From RGIG1995 sp045658315 (lineage in GTDB: Bacteria > Bacillota > Clostridia > Oscillospirales > CAG-272): 64,000 nt of DNA. The notes below the pieces were generated by a model. That model saw only the letters and a list, made by a program, of their open reading frames with translations. It ran no database searches and was not told where the DNA came from. Of the stretch, positions 1 through 8,617 are shown in pieces (positions within the stretch are counted from its first letter, which is position 1; each line of letters opens with the position of its first letter). A program made the position numbers and the translations under genes. Location of the stretch: contig JAZOUV010000006.1 of assembly GCA_045658315.1 (NCBI GenBank), positions 1 through 64,000 on the forward strand, written 5' to 3'.

Positions 1-382
1 ATTTGACTTTAATATCCTCGTCTATGGGAGTAATTTCCCCCTCTTCGTCTGTTACGTCATATTCTATATCCACCCATTCTCCGTTCACCTGTTCGTGTAC
101 AGCATGAGGGTATGATACAGCTATATAACTTCCGTCGTCGCGAAGAAAATGCTTTTCTTTTTCTCGACGTTTTGTTACATCTTCGGATATAATAATCGGT
201 TCAAGTATCTCATCTGTCAATGTTTTTTCTTCCGCAATCGGTGTTACTGCCGCTTCATTTTCCGCCGAGGACGCAGAATCGTCTGTCAAAGCAATAACAT
301 TTGCCGGAAGCATTGAAATCATCATACATAATACGAGCATAAATGCTGTAAGCTTGTACAACCTAATATTTGTCTTTTTCAT
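1..382 (-). CDS. Secreted protein, N-terminal part (DNRLRE/RHS-associated type); cut by window edge
   Basis: The frame opens at ATG 380-382 after an AAAGGAG ribosome site and runs off the left edge, leaving 127 codons. Residues 1-32 form a Sec signal peptide (KK, then a hydrophobic core ending near NVIA), followed by an acidic linker. The stretch around residues 69-105 (KRREKEKHFLRDDGSYIA, then YPHAVHEQVNGEWVDIEY) resembles the N-terminal segment of large secreted DNRLRE or RHS-repeat proteins of Firmicutes. That resemblance is from memory of the family; the diagnostic repeats would lie outside the window. A cell-surface or secreted role is inferred. It is transcribed alone from the promoter at 535-563. 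Confidence 0.6.
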   Translation of the reverse strand, partial: MKKTNIRLYKLTAFMLVLCMMISMLPANVIALTDDSASSAENEAAVTPIAEEKTLTDEILEPIIISEDVTKRREKEKHFLRDDGSYIAVSYPHAVHEQVNGEWVDIEYDVTDEEGEITPIDEDIKVK

Positions 383-534
383 ATAGTGTCTCCTTTAGGT
401 ATAAATAGGGGTTACGGCACAACAAAAACAACATATATACACAACCAGCCGTATAGCTATGTATACGGTTATTCTGCACATCTTCATCTATAACCATCGG
501 AAACACCTTCTTTTTGTATTTTATCTTCAGGTAT

Positions 535-563
535 ATTTTACCATATTATCGCTTATCATTCAA
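535..563 (-). promoter_or_regulatory. Sigma-A promoter of the left-edge secreted protein
   Basis: On the minus strand TTGAAT and TAAAAT are separated by exactly 17 bases. The implied leader is about 145 bases and holds a small inverted repeat at 449-468 (CCGTATA, 6-base loop, TATACGG), whose function is unknown. Confidence 0.65.
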
Positions 564-636
564 TCTTTTTTGTGAATATCCAACAACAAAATTCACTCTT
601 ATTTTTTAGTGAAATGACACAAAAAACATTACGTTC

Positions 637-666
637 AAAAAGAGGTCGAACAAAATGTTCGACCTC
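637..666 (-). terminator. Intrinsic terminator of the radical-SAM/DUF2344 genes
   Basis: An 11-bp perfect stem (GAGGTCGAACA with its complement, 3-base loop, 642-666) is followed on the minus strand by five U. It ends the transcript carrying the DUF2344 and TIGR03960 genes. Confidence 0.85.
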
Positions 667-679
667 AAAAAAATCGTAT

Positions 680-1342
680 TCACCTAAACAACTTATCGTC
701 GGCAAAATATGCACCCGTACGCAACACTTTTCTATGTTTAGCCTCAAAGCCCATTTCCCTATCCAAAGCACCTGTCAAATAAAATGGATTAAGATAGTTT
801 TCACTGTCGGCACAAAGTACGCATTTTATAGATACGCAACCGTATTCGCATGAAACACCCACACTGTGTATCATCGGCTGTATATCAATATCTCTTTCGC
901 CCTTTTTCGTCTTTTTGGTTACGACAAGAGGGTTATTAAATATCTTTTTACCGATTTCAGCCGCCTTTTCCGATTCGTCGCCATAGTCAAGATATACGGT
1001 ATATGCGGCATATTTTATATCCGTCAATTTAGACTCCGCCTCATATACGTCGATAATTCTCATATCGTCGGGCAAATTCTTACCTAAATTTTCTTTAACA
1101 TCAGAGCACTTAACACTTCCGTCGGTTTTTATATCCATAAACTCATACACGCTCTCAATTCCAATCGAAAGAGGAAGAGCAAAGTTTATTTTCATATGGG
1201 GATTAAAGCCCTCCGAATACATCATCTTAACCTTAGCTCTGCGGAGTGCCGTCTGCATGGTACGAAGCAAGTCAAGGTGTGAAATATACTGTAATTTTCC
1301 TGTCTTTTCAAACAACACTCTTAATGTTTTTGATTGCACCAC
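680..1342 (-). CDS. TIGR03936/DUF2344 radical-SAM-associated protein
   Basis: This 220-residue protein begins LRVLFEKTGKLQYISHLDLL and continues with SEGFNPHMKINFALPLSIGI, the hallmark of the DUF2344 (TIGR03936) family. The family sits beside or is fused to the TIGR03960 radical-SAM protein and its biochemical role is not established. The start is GTG 1342, preceded by GGGGGTGA; an adjacent GTG at 1339 is an alternative. It overlaps the end of the upstream radical-SAM gene by 22 bases, so the two are translationally coupled and probably act together. In many Firmicutes the pair precedes ribonuclease G and rplU; that part of the cluster is absent here because a terminator follows directly. Confidence 0.85.
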   Translation of the reverse strand: MVQSKTLRVLFEKTGKLQYISHLDLLRTMQTALRRAKVKMMYSEGFNPHMKINFALPLSIGIESVYEFMDIKTDGSVKCSDVKENLGKNLPDDMRIIDVYEAESKLTDIKYAAYTVYLDYGDESEKAAEIGKKIFNNPLVVTKKTKKGERDIDIQPMIHSVGVSCEYGCVSIKCVLCADSENYLNPFYLTGALDREMGFEAKHRKVLRTGAYFADDKLFR

Positions 1343-3168
1343 GTCTTTTCACCCCCTAAGCAATCAGCACCGCATGCCGAGCATTTTTCACGGCAGTTGG
1401 GCGTCGTTTTCGACTCGTGTGCTTTTTTGTTTTCCCTGAGAAGAAATTCTTTAGTTACACCGATATCAATAATATCCCAAGGCAAAATCTCATCTTTACC
1501 GAATTCACGGTTTGCATAAAAAGCAGGGTCAATACCGCATTTTTCAAACACGCTCATCCATTTCTCATAGTCAAAATATTCGTCCCACGCATCAAACTTC
1601 AGTCCCGCCTTATGTCCTTCAAGCAGACAGGCTCCGAGCTTTCTGTCGCCTCTCGCAAACACAGCCTCAAGTCTTGATACCTTCGCGTCGTGGTAGTTAA
1701 ATTTAACCTTTCTGTCGGTTATAGTGCTGAGAATATACTGTTGTTTTTCAAGCAAAGTTTCCAAGTCCTCCTGTTTTTCCCACTGAAAAGCAGTAAAAGG
1801 CTTCGGAATAAAACAAGCGGCACTTATAGTAACCTTAGGCGACTTCCCCTTAGGTCTGTCGGGGTTTGCGTAGAATGTATCGACCACCCTTTTCGCCAAT
1901 GCGTGAATACCGTCAAGATCTTCTTTTTCCTCTGTGGGCAGACCCATCATAAAATACAGCTTAACCTGTGTCTTTCCCGCTTTAAATGCAACGTCGCAGG
2001 CCTTCAGCAAATCTTCTTCGTAAAGATTTTTGTTTATCGCATCACGAAGTCTTTGAGTTCCAGCCTCGGGAGCAAAAGTAATACCTCCCGTTCTTATTGT
2101 CGATATCTTATCCATAAGCTCTTTTGTAAAGCTGTCGGCACGGAGCGACGGCAATGAAAGACTAACCATATTTTCATCTGTCCATTTAAGCAGCTCGTCC
2201 GTCAACTCATCTATTTTTGAATAGTCGCTTATACTGAGCGAAACAAGCGATATCTCATCATATCCCGTATTCTCAAACAGACACTTTGCCTGCTTATTCA
2301 GCACCTCTGGAGACTTCTCTCTTATGGGACGGTAAATCATACCCGCCTGACAAAAACGGCAGCCTCTTATACAGCCTCTATAAACCTCTATCATCGTTCT
2401 GTCGTGAACAGTCTCAATATAAGGCATTACAAGCTTATCGGGATAATACACGCTGTCAAGGTCTTTTATAATCCTCTTGCGGATTTTAACGGGAATATCA
2501 TCATATAAAGGTGTATACGCCTTAACCGTACCGTCTTCGTTATAAGTCACATCATAAAGGGCGGGAACATAAAAGCCTTGGAGTTTTGCCGCCTCATGCA
2601 AAAACGCCTTTCTTGTATATGTACCCTTTTCTTTCATCTTTTTATAAAGCTCAACTATCTCACATAACGCCTCTTCGCCCTCACCTATAGAAAACAGGTC
2701 AAAAAAATCGGCTATCGGCTCTGCATTGTAGGCACAAGGACCGCCGCCAATAACTATGGGCATACTGTCATCCCTATCTTTAGCCAAAAGCGGTATGCCT
2801 GCCAAATCAAGCATATTGAGCACGTTTGAATAGCAAAGCTCATACTGCAACGTAAATCCAACGAAATCAAAATCAGTTAAAGGGTCTCCGCTTTCAACTG
2901 CCCAAAGAGGAATACTATTCTTCCTCATTTCAGCTTCCATATCCTCCCACGGAGCATACACCCTCTCACACCAAACATCTTCAATATTATTCAAAACGCC
3001 GTAAAGTATACGAATCCCCAAATTCGACATACCTATCTCATAGGAATCGGGAAAGCAAAAAGCAAATCTTGTTTTCACTTTCGTTTTATCTTTAATAACC
3101 TGACCGTATTCTCCGCCTATATATCTTCCGGGCTTCGTAACTTTGGTCAATACATTCTCCAAATTCAT
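1321..3168 (-). CDS. TIGR03960 family B12-binding/radical SAM protein
   Basis: A 615-residue protein. The N-terminal half has the look of a cobalamin-binding-like Rossmann domain (FAFCFPDSYEIGMSNLGIRI; IGGGPCAYNAEPIADFFD), and the middle holds the radical-SAM cluster motif CxxxCxxC in CIRGCRFCQAG, followed by the SAM-binding core (SLSISDYS, GGITFAPEAGTQRLR). The C-terminus has extra cysteines (CREKCSACGADC), possibly for another Fe-S cluster. ATG 3168 is chosen over the upstream in-frame ATG 3198 because GGAGG sits just before it. Family members occur with DUF2344; a tRNA- or rRNA-modifying activity is often suggested but unproven. Confidence 0.9.
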   Translation of the reverse strand: MNLENVLTKVTKPGRYIGGEYGQVIKDKTKVKTRFAFCFPDSYEIGMSNLGIRILYGVLNNIEDVWCERVYAPWEDMEAEMRKNSIPLWAVESGDPLTDFDFVGFTLQYELCYSNVLNMLDLAGIPLLAKDRDDSMPIVIGGGPCAYNAEPIADFFDLFSIGEGEEALCEIVELYKKMKEKGTYTRKAFLHEAAKLQGFYVPALYDVTYNEDGTVKAYTPLYDDIPVKIRKRIIKDLDSVYYPDKLVMPYIETVHDRTMIEVYRGCIRGCRFCQAGMIYRPIREKSPEVLNKQAKCLFENTGYDEISLVSLSISDYSKIDELTDELLKWTDENMVSLSLPSLRADSFTKELMDKISTIRTGGITFAPEAGTQRLRDAINKNLYEEDLLKACDVAFKAGKTQVKLYFMMGLPTEEKEDLDGIHALAKRVVDTFYANPDRPKGKSPKVTISAACFIPKPFTAFQWEKQEDLETLLEKQQYILSTITDRKVKFNYHDAKVSRLEAVFARGDRKLGACLLEGHKAGLKFDAWDEYFDYEKWMSVFEKCGIDPAFYANREFGKDEILPWDIIDIGVTKEFLLRENKKAHESKTTPNCREKCSACGADCLGGEKTWCNQKH

Positions 3169-3231
3169 TTTTTCCTCCAAAAAAACATACATTCGCAAAA
3201 TCGGGAGGGAATAATCTTCCCTCCCACTGTT

Positions 3232-5907
3232 TTATACATAAATTTTTGAAATCAAGTATACGGGAACCATCCAGAACAACTGATAAAGCACAACGTATAC
3301 AGAAGGAATTGCCGTTACTTTTCCCAGTACCAACAAAAACGCCATAAGCAATACACTGAATGCAACCGAAAGAATTTTTACCGTAACATTCGTTCTGTTT
3401 GCATAAAGCACCTTGGAGCAAAGAACAAAAGCATTAAGCAATGATCTTGGACTGCTCTTGGATACGATACCGCTGTCCGCCTCGTCCTGAGGTACAGATG
3501 CCTCCTCAAGAGTCTTGCAACGTAATATTCTTACGGGATATTTTGTTATCTTAACCTTACTGCCCAAAAGCTTGTCGTCAACATTGGGATCAAAGGTCTT
3601 GATTCCTATGCATATTCCCGCCTTATAGAGCCTTCTCAATGCAAATTCAAAATCGGGATCAATAGTATACTGAACGTACATCTTTGCCGAAACAAAATCG
3701 TCACAAACCATATACATTATACTCGCTTCACCGCTTGTTTCAAGCCCATCGTCATCCGGCTCTGACATTGGTGTATAACCGTTATTCTTCAGATAAGATG
3801 CCTTTCCGATATAAACGTGCTGTCCGTCTATAAGTGCTTCAATGCCATCCTTCGCAATCTCAATTATCTCAACATTTTCGGAATTTCCAAGCTCGTGAGT
3901 CGCCGTATCAAACACATCTGCCAAAGGTCCGCCTATAAGCTTAAATACACTCGCCGAATTGTAAAGTATCTTGTCAATTCTGCTGTCGCCGTATACCTTT
4001 ATACTCTTAACCTTTACTCCGTATGAAGGAAACACATCCTTATCATCAAAAGAAAGGGTATTTGCACGGGAATATTCGTCCAACGATATGTTACCAATAA
4101 TAGCACTGTCATCATCAAACGCCTTTTTTGATGCTCTGTAGAAGGGCAGGCTGAATGCCAACAATGCACAACACGGAATCGATATCAAAAATGCAAGATA
4201 ACCGAAAGAAAAGGCTGACTTAACATCATGAACCACCGTTGATACTATAAAGAATACCAAACCTAATGCAATCGAAATCGAAAGAAGAATAGTAATAATA
4301 GAATTGCTCTTTGAATAAGAGTTCATTCTTTCATAGAACCCCTTTACAAAGCCCGTCTTGCCTATTCTGAACATAGATACGTCATCTTCTTCGGAAAGAT
4401 ACTCTCCAAACGCCTCGTTTTCAAGCACCGCGTTATCGTTTGCTACTGTAGTTATAGTATATTTTATACGCTTCGATGCAACTACATTAAAGCTGTATAT
4501 CTCTCTTCTGAGGTTAAAGAAATCGCAAACAAGGGTTACAAAAATACAAAGGATAGCAGGGAAAACGTAAAGTGCAACTTTGGGGTCAGTTTCGGATATA
4601 AAACAATGAGCTATGTGATATACAGCCGAAATAATGGCAACTACCGCCGTTATACTTTCGGGTAAAGGACGCATAGCCAACAACGCCTTAACGCCTTTGT
4701 ATATTTCTTCCCAAGCTATAGCTCCTGCAATCACCAACAACTGAAGACTTGCAAGAATATATACTACGGGATAATTTTGCTGATTCAAAGCTCCGGGAAG
4801 TGCACCTCCGAAACCGGCAATGTTTTCAAAGATCAATGCAATAACCAAAACAATAAAGCAACCAATCAACTTTACAAGTCCCAGCTTATGCTCCTGCCTG
4901 TATGCGGAAAAAATCTCTTTTTTCTGCGACGGATCTATATATTCTTCAGCTATTTTAACTGTCTTTACGTCCTTTTTCTCAGACTTGAGATATTCCTGAA
5001 CATCAATATCAAGCTGTGTCTCTATCTTCTGAGCCTCTTCTTCGCCAAACTTTTCTTTCAGCTCATCTTCATCTCCGAATGCCGATGCAATCCAAAGGTC
5101 AGTCTGATCATATTCTGCATTCTCCGTCTCCGGTGCACCGAGCACGTTTTCTTTCGGCACATTTGATACGTCATTTATTACTTCTTCGGGGTTATCTATA
5201 TGTTCTCTGTCAAAAATAAACGCTTCTGCCTCTTCAATACTCTTCTGAAGATCACCCTCAGTCATACTAAAGGTCAACTGTTCTGCTTCTGCAACAGCGG
5301 GAGCCTCATTATCCTCAAAAAGCTTTTCGGTATTTTTGTTTTTTCTTCCCTTTTTAATTTCACTTGGATTAAAAACGTTTGTCTTATCGGAAGAATTTTC
5401 AATAACTACCGAATACTCTTTTTCAGCAACACAAGCTTCTTCGACACCTTCGATAACAGGTTCTTCCGACGCTTTTGCATCAACGTTTTCTTCGGCAGTT
5501 AAGCCTTTTGCTTCGCCCTCCTCTTCGGCACGCATAGCAGCTATAATGCTCTTTATTGAATCAGTAATAGATGCCTTTTTTTCATTTTTTTCGGGCTGTA
5601 CAAACTCAGCTGCCTCTTCAAGTGTGAGAACCTTTTTTATATCTTCGATTTCAGGCTCATCCGTTTCTTCAAAAGACTCCTCCGATACCGACTCGCTCTC
5701 ATCTGTCAAAGGCTCTTCAAACTCTTCCTTTTTCTCTTCTTCCGTCACGTCACTCTCAAATATATCTTCCCCCTGAAGCTTCGGATTCTGCTTCAAGTTG
5801 GATTTAAGCCTTTTTATGAGATCATCTGCCGTCATCGGTGTGTTTTCACCAACCTCATCATCTTTTGGAGTATTCAATTCATGTCCGTTAATTTTTTTGT
5901 TATCCAT
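3232..5907 (-). CDS. Degenerate P1B-type ATPase-like membrane protein with long acidic N-terminus
   Basis: An 891-residue protein. Residues 1-330 are acidic, Lys/Glu-rich and probably disordered. From about 343 on it follows the layout of heavy-metal (P1B) P-type ATPases: four helices (about 343-470), a short A-domain-like segment, two helices (537-595) ending in IPCCALLAFSLP where such pumps have CPCALGLATP, then a cytoplasmic region and two final helices. The catalytic loop FDKTGTLT is replaced by FDDKDVFP (620-627), the nucleotide-binding HP by GGPLA (659-663), TGD by TFD (771-773), and GDGxND is missing. It therefore should not pump ions; a scaffold or sensor role is only a guess. It starts 45 bases after rlmB and has GGGG upstream of ATG. 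Confidence 0.75.
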   Translation of the reverse strand: MDNKKINGHELNTPKDDEVGENTPMTADDLIKRLKSNLKQNPKLQGEDIFESDVTEEEKKEEFEEPLTDESESVSEESFEETDEPEIEDIKKVLTLEEAAEFVQPEKNEKKASITDSIKSIIAAMRAEEEGEAKGLTAEENVDAKASEEPVIEGVEEACVAEKEYSVVIENSSDKTNVFNPSEIKKGRKNKNTEKLFEDNEAPAVAEAEQLTFSMTEGDLQKSIEEAEAFIFDREHIDNPEEVINDVSNVPKENVLGAPETENAEYDQTDLWIASAFGDEDELKEKFGEEEAQKIETQLDIDVQEYLKSEKKDVKTVKIAEEYIDPSQKKEIFSAYRQEHKLGLVKLIGCFIVLVIALIFENIAGFGGALPGALNQQNYPVVYILASLQLLVIAGAIAWEEIYKGVKALLAMRPLPESITAVVAIISAVYHIAHCFISETDPKVALYVFPAILCIFVTLVCDFFNLRREIYSFNVVASKRIKYTITTVANDNAVLENEAFGEYLSEEDDVSMFRIGKTGFVKGFYERMNSYSKSNSIITILLSISIALGLVFFIVSTVVHDVKSAFSFGYLAFLISIPCCALLAFSLPFYRASKKAFDDDSAIIGNISLDEYSRANTLSFDDKDVFPSYGVKVKSIKVYGDSRIDKILYNSASVFKLIGGPLADVFDTATHELGNSENVEIIEIAKDGIEALIDGQHVYIGKASYLKNNGYTPMSEPDDDGLETSGEASIMYMVCDDFVSAKMYVQYTIDPDFEFALRRLYKAGICIGIKTFDPNVDDKLLGSKVKITKYPVRILRCKTLEEASVPQDEADSGIVSKSSPRSLLNAFVLCSKVLYANRTNVTVKILSVAFSVLLMAFLLVLGKVTAIPSVYVVLYQLFWMVPVYLISKIYV

Positions 5908-5951
5908 TTTTTCTTTACCCCTATATCTGATTTTTCATTACAGCCTGTAAA

Positions 5952-6737
5952 TTATTTGTTGCGTTGTCTTGCGGCTTCACATAAGATCACAGCCCCTGCC
6001 GCCGCAACATTAAAAGAATTGACCTTGCCATACATCGGAATCGAGATAACATAATCGCATTTATCAAGCAAAAGCTTCGCTACACCTTTGCCCTCACTTC
6101 CCAGCACTATCGCTGCTCCGCAAGTAAGATCCTGTTCATAATACTTTTCACCGCCCGCTTCAGCAGCAAATATCCAAAGCCCCTTATCTTTAAGCTCGTC
6201 AACAGTCATAGCAAGATTTGTAACCTTAGCTATCCTCATATGCTCCATTGCACCCGAAGACGCCTTTGAAACTATTTGGGTCAGCATAGTACCTTTCCTC
6301 TTAGGTATTATTAACCCATGAGCACCTGCACATTCAGCAGCTCTGATAAGAGCACCCAAATTATGTGGATCTTCTATCCTATCCGCAATCACAATAAGCG
6401 GTTTCTCGCCTTTTTCCTCGGCATAACTTATTATATCGTCAACAGTACAGTATTCCTTTTCTGCCGCAAACGCCGCAATCCCCTGGTGATTAACACCGCC
6501 CGAGATGCGGTCCAGCTTAGCCTTCTCGCACTCCACCACAGGAATAGAACGGCTTCTTGCCTCGGCAATCAAGCTGGTTATAGACCCCGTCTTCTCGCCC
6601 TTCTGGACAAAGATTTTGTCTATATCTCTTCCTGCCGCAAGCAACTCTCTTACCGAATTTCTACCCGCAGTAATGTTTGTGCAATCTTCATACTGCTCCG
6701 CCTCTTTTCCTCGACGGAACCCCTTTTCATTCTTCAT
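5952..6737 (-). CDS. rlmB: 23S rRNA (guanosine-2'-O-)-methyltransferase RlmB (TrmH group)
   Basis: A 261-residue SPOUT methyltransferase expected to 2'-O-methylate a guanosine of 23S rRNA with SAM. Residues about 24-100 (AGRNSVRELLAAGRDIDKIF) are the SpoU substrate-binding domain. The SPOUT motifs follow: DRIEDPHNLGALIRAAECAG, VLGSEGKG and ISIPMYGKVNSFNVAAAGAV; usual family members read SLNVSVA in the last, so a slight variation is present. Length is typical. It precedes the pseudo-ATPase gene in the same direction, and a promoter lies about 55 bases upstream. Another TrmH-group target (tRNA or another rRNA site) cannot be excluded from sequence alone. Confidence 0.85.
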   Translation of the reverse strand: MKNEKGFRRGKEAEQYEDCTNITAGRNSVRELLAAGRDIDKIFVQKGEKTGSITSLIAEARSRSIPVVECEKAKLDRISGGVNHQGIAAFAAEKEYCTVDDIISYAEEKGEKPLIVIADRIEDPHNLGALIRAAECAGAHGLIIPKRKGTMLTQIVSKASSGAMEHMRIAKVTNLAMTVDELKDKGLWIFAAEAGGEKYYEQDLTCGAAIVLGSEGKGVAKLLLDKCDYVISIPMYGKVNSFNVAAAGAVILCEAARQRNK

Positions 6738-6789
6738 CAGTTAATGCCTCATCCGCATAAAAATATAATACACCTAATTATATACACAT

Positions 6790-6818
6790 ATTATAACACA
6801 AAAAATTTCATTTGTACA
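6790..6818 (-). promoter_or_regulatory. Sigma-A promoter of rlmB
   Basis: TATAAT on the minus strand (6790-6795) with TGTACA 17 bases upstream. The -10 is perfect and the -35 matches four of six positions. Confidence 0.5.
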
Positions 6819-6891
6819 TATTTTTTTTGCATTTTACTCATTTTTTTCTAAATTCTTTTAAAAAACAACATTTTTTGCTCTGTGCAAAAAG

Positions 6892-6920
6892 AAAAAAAGC
6901 CACACACAATGTGTAGCTTT
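6892..6920 (-). terminator. Intrinsic terminator of the zinc-ribbon gene
   Basis: An 11-bp stem with one G-U pair (AAAGCTACACA, loop TTG, TGTGTGGCTTT on the minus strand), followed by a run of U, lies 40 bases after the zinc-ribbon stop codon. Confidence 0.85.
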
Positions 6921-6961
6921 TAAACTAACATATAAATCTTTTTATGTAAACAAAAATCGAC

Positions 6962-7240
6962 TTACTGCTGATCCTTCATAGCTGCAAAGCATTCGCTGCA
7001 GTATACGGGTCTGTCATTGCTGGGCTGGAAAGGAACCTTAGCTTCTTTTCCGCAGTTTGCACATGTTGTTGTGAACATCTCTCTGTTAGCCTTTGTAGCC
7101 TGCTTTCTTGCATCGCGGCAAGCCTTACATCTCTGGGGCTCGTTCTGGAATCCTCTTTCCGCATAGAATTCCTGTTCGCCTGCTGTGAATACGAACTCCT
7201 GTCCACATTCCTTGCAAACTAATTTCTTGTCTTCGTACAT
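6962..7240 (-). CDS. Small zinc-ribbon protein with CxxC-x17-CxxC motif
   Basis: A 92-residue cytoplasmic protein with two metal-binding modules. The first is CKECGQEF ... CKACRDARK, the probable zinc-ribbon form found in many clostridial proteins. The second is CANCGKEAKVPF ... YCSECF, in which exactly 17 residues separate the two CxxC pairs, as in the TIGR04272 CxxC-x17-CxxC domain. Such proteins are common in Clostridia and Bacteroidetes; a nucleic-acid-binding role is guessed but not demonstrated. It has its own terminator and follows the SigH-like gene by 64 bases, so it may be co-transcribed with it. GAGGG precedes the ATG. Confidence 0.85.
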   Translation of the reverse strand: MYEDKKLVCKECGQEFVFTAGEQEFYAERGFQNEPQRCKACRDARKQATKANREMFTTTCANCGKEAKVPFQPSNDRPVYCSECFAAMKDQQ

Positions 7241-7304
7241 TATTTTTCCCTCGCTTTAAATTTGGATAAATTATATATGTATTCCCTTTTTAGGGTTAAT
7301 ACTT

Positions 7305-7856
7305 TCACAAATCTCGTAAATTCTTAATTTTAGTTTTTATTCTGTATATCGCATTATCAACCGTTTTTACAGATCTGCCAAGCGTTTCGGCAATATCCTT
7401 ATAAGATTTATTCTGAACATACAAGCAGAAAACAGACCACTCAAATGCACTCAAAACTGACTCAATCTTCTTCTCCATCTGCTCGGCATTCTCTTCCTCA
7501 AGAAACGAATAAACCGGGTCAATATACCCCTTACGTTTATCTCCGTCTTTCTTTGGTTTCTTTGTCTTTTTAGCAGACGCCCTGAGAAGTGACACAAGTC
7601 TATTCCTCACACAGATCTTCGCATACAAGCCAAAAGTTACCTCTTCGGATGCCTTATAAGTCCGTACCGCAGAATAAAAGCCCAAAGTCGCTTCCTGTAT
7701 AAAATCGTCCTCTGTAAACAGAATATTTCCGCACTTCACGGCGTATGCTTTTCCCATACTTTCTATCAACGGCTTGTACATCACTGTCAGATCTGCAAAC
7801 GCATTCTCGTCTCCTGACCGTGCAAGTTCTATCAGCGATAGCAAATTTTTATCCAT
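7305..7856 (-). CDS. RNA polymerase sigma-70 family factor, SigH-like
   Basis: A 183-residue sigma factor. Region 2 is seen at residues about 20-95 (FIQEATLGFYSAVRTYKASE; FGLYAKICVRNRLVSLLR) and region 4 at about 135-180 (LSAFEWSVFCLYVQNKSYKD; IAETLGRSVKTVDNAIYRIK). The region-4 sequence is close to that of sigma-H of sporulating Firmicutes, which drives early sporulation and competence genes, and a lysine-rich linker separates the two regions. It is shorter than B. subtilis SigH (218 aa). With gpr and spoIIP nearby a sporulation role is reasonable, but paralogous SigH-like factors are common in Ruminococcaceae, so I give no symbol. The promoter is at 7890-7917. Confidence 0.75.
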   Translation of the reverse strand: MDKNLLSLIELARSGDENAFADLTVMYKPLIESMGKAYAVKCGNILFTEDDFIQEATLGFYSAVRTYKASEEVTFGLYAKICVRNRLVSLLRASAKKTKKPKKDGDKRKGYIDPVYSFLEEENAEQMEKKIESVLSAFEWSVFCLYVQNKSYKDIAETLGRSVKTVDNAIYRIKTKIKNLRDL

Positions 7857-7889
7857 TAACTACCCCTAATTCCACCAATACATAAAGAC

Positions 7890-7917
7890 ATTATACCACT
7901 AAAAACAGATTTGTCAA
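7890..7917 (-). promoter_or_regulatory. Sigma-A promoter of the SigH-like gene
   Basis: TTGACA and TATAAT with a 16-base spacer on the minus strand, both consensus-perfect. Between this and the DUF4364 gene lies an AT-rich perfect inverted repeat at 7936-7956 (9-bp arms, 3-base loop) without a U tract. Confidence 0.75.
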
Positions 7918-8001
7918 TAGTTTTTTCACAAATTCATATTAAATTGGATTTAATATTAGTGAAATTTGTACAAAGTTTCGTAATTTTCTACACTTTATCA
8001 C

Positions 8002-8550
8002 TTAATCCAACAAATAATCCACTTCCCCCGAAAGCAAAGCAAGAATGCCTCTGTATATAAATTCCGGACGGGAATCAAAATTATAAACAACCCTATCCAG
8101 TTGCTTGGGATTATCCAAGATGAGTTTAAGCTCCAAAAGTTCCTCTCCGTTCTCTTTTATTGCACACTTCAACTCATATTTCCCACGCGATATCTGTCTT
8201 GCCTCTGTGGTTATCTTCGTTCCCTTTTTCTTGAACGAAAGAAGTCTCAACGCACTTTTCATCGCACTCTCTTTTACACTCGAAAGGAGCCTTCCGTTGA
8301 GTGTCTCCGCAATGTGCTTTCCCTTCTCGGTTATTGTTATTATATCTTCGCCGCTTCCTTCTTCTGACGTCATCGTTCTGGAAACATTCTCACCCGCCAA
8401 AAGCTCATCAAAAGCATCTATAAACTCAAAAGTTGTTATATGTCCATCTTGGATAGACATATCGTGAAGATCTTCATACTTCAAAGGATATCCTATACTG
8501 TTTAATATATACAATATAAATATCTTAATATCATCTCTGTCAGATATCAT
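8002..8550 (-). CDS. DUF4364 family protein
   Basis: A 182-residue protein recognised as DUF4364: DIKIFILYILNSIGYPLKYE at the start and ITITEKGKHIAETLNGRL in the middle. The first ~75 residues look like a winged helix-turn-helix (helices followed by ITITEKG on the wing); the rest is an alpha/beta domain of unknown function. Family members are near universal in clostridia as single genes and may be transcription regulators, but no target is known. No convincing promoter lies between it and the terminator immediately upstream, so its transcription may depend on partial read-through. Confidence 0.8.
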   Translation of the reverse strand: MISDRDDIKIFILYILNSIGYPLKYEDLHDMSIQDGHITTFEFIDAFDELLAGENVSRTMTSEEGSGEDIITITEKGKHIAETLNGRLLSSVKESAMKSALRLLSFKKKGTKITTEARQISRGKYELKCAIKENGEELLELKLILDNPKQLDRVVYNFDSRPEFIYRGILALLSGEVDYLLD

Positions 8551-8572
8551 CTTTTCTCCTCAGTTTAACCAT

Positions 8573-8605
8573 AAACAGCCGGAGACATCGTAGCTCCGGC
8601 TGTTT
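8573..8605 (-). terminator. Terminator of the peptide-type binding protein gene
   Basis: A perfect 12-bp stem (AAACAGCCGGAG and complement, 9-base loop) directly after the stop codon of the 8618-10372 gene. The U tract on the minus strand is short (UUUA), so termination may be leaky into DUF4364. Confidence 0.7.
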
Positions 8606-8617
8606 AATATTCAACAA

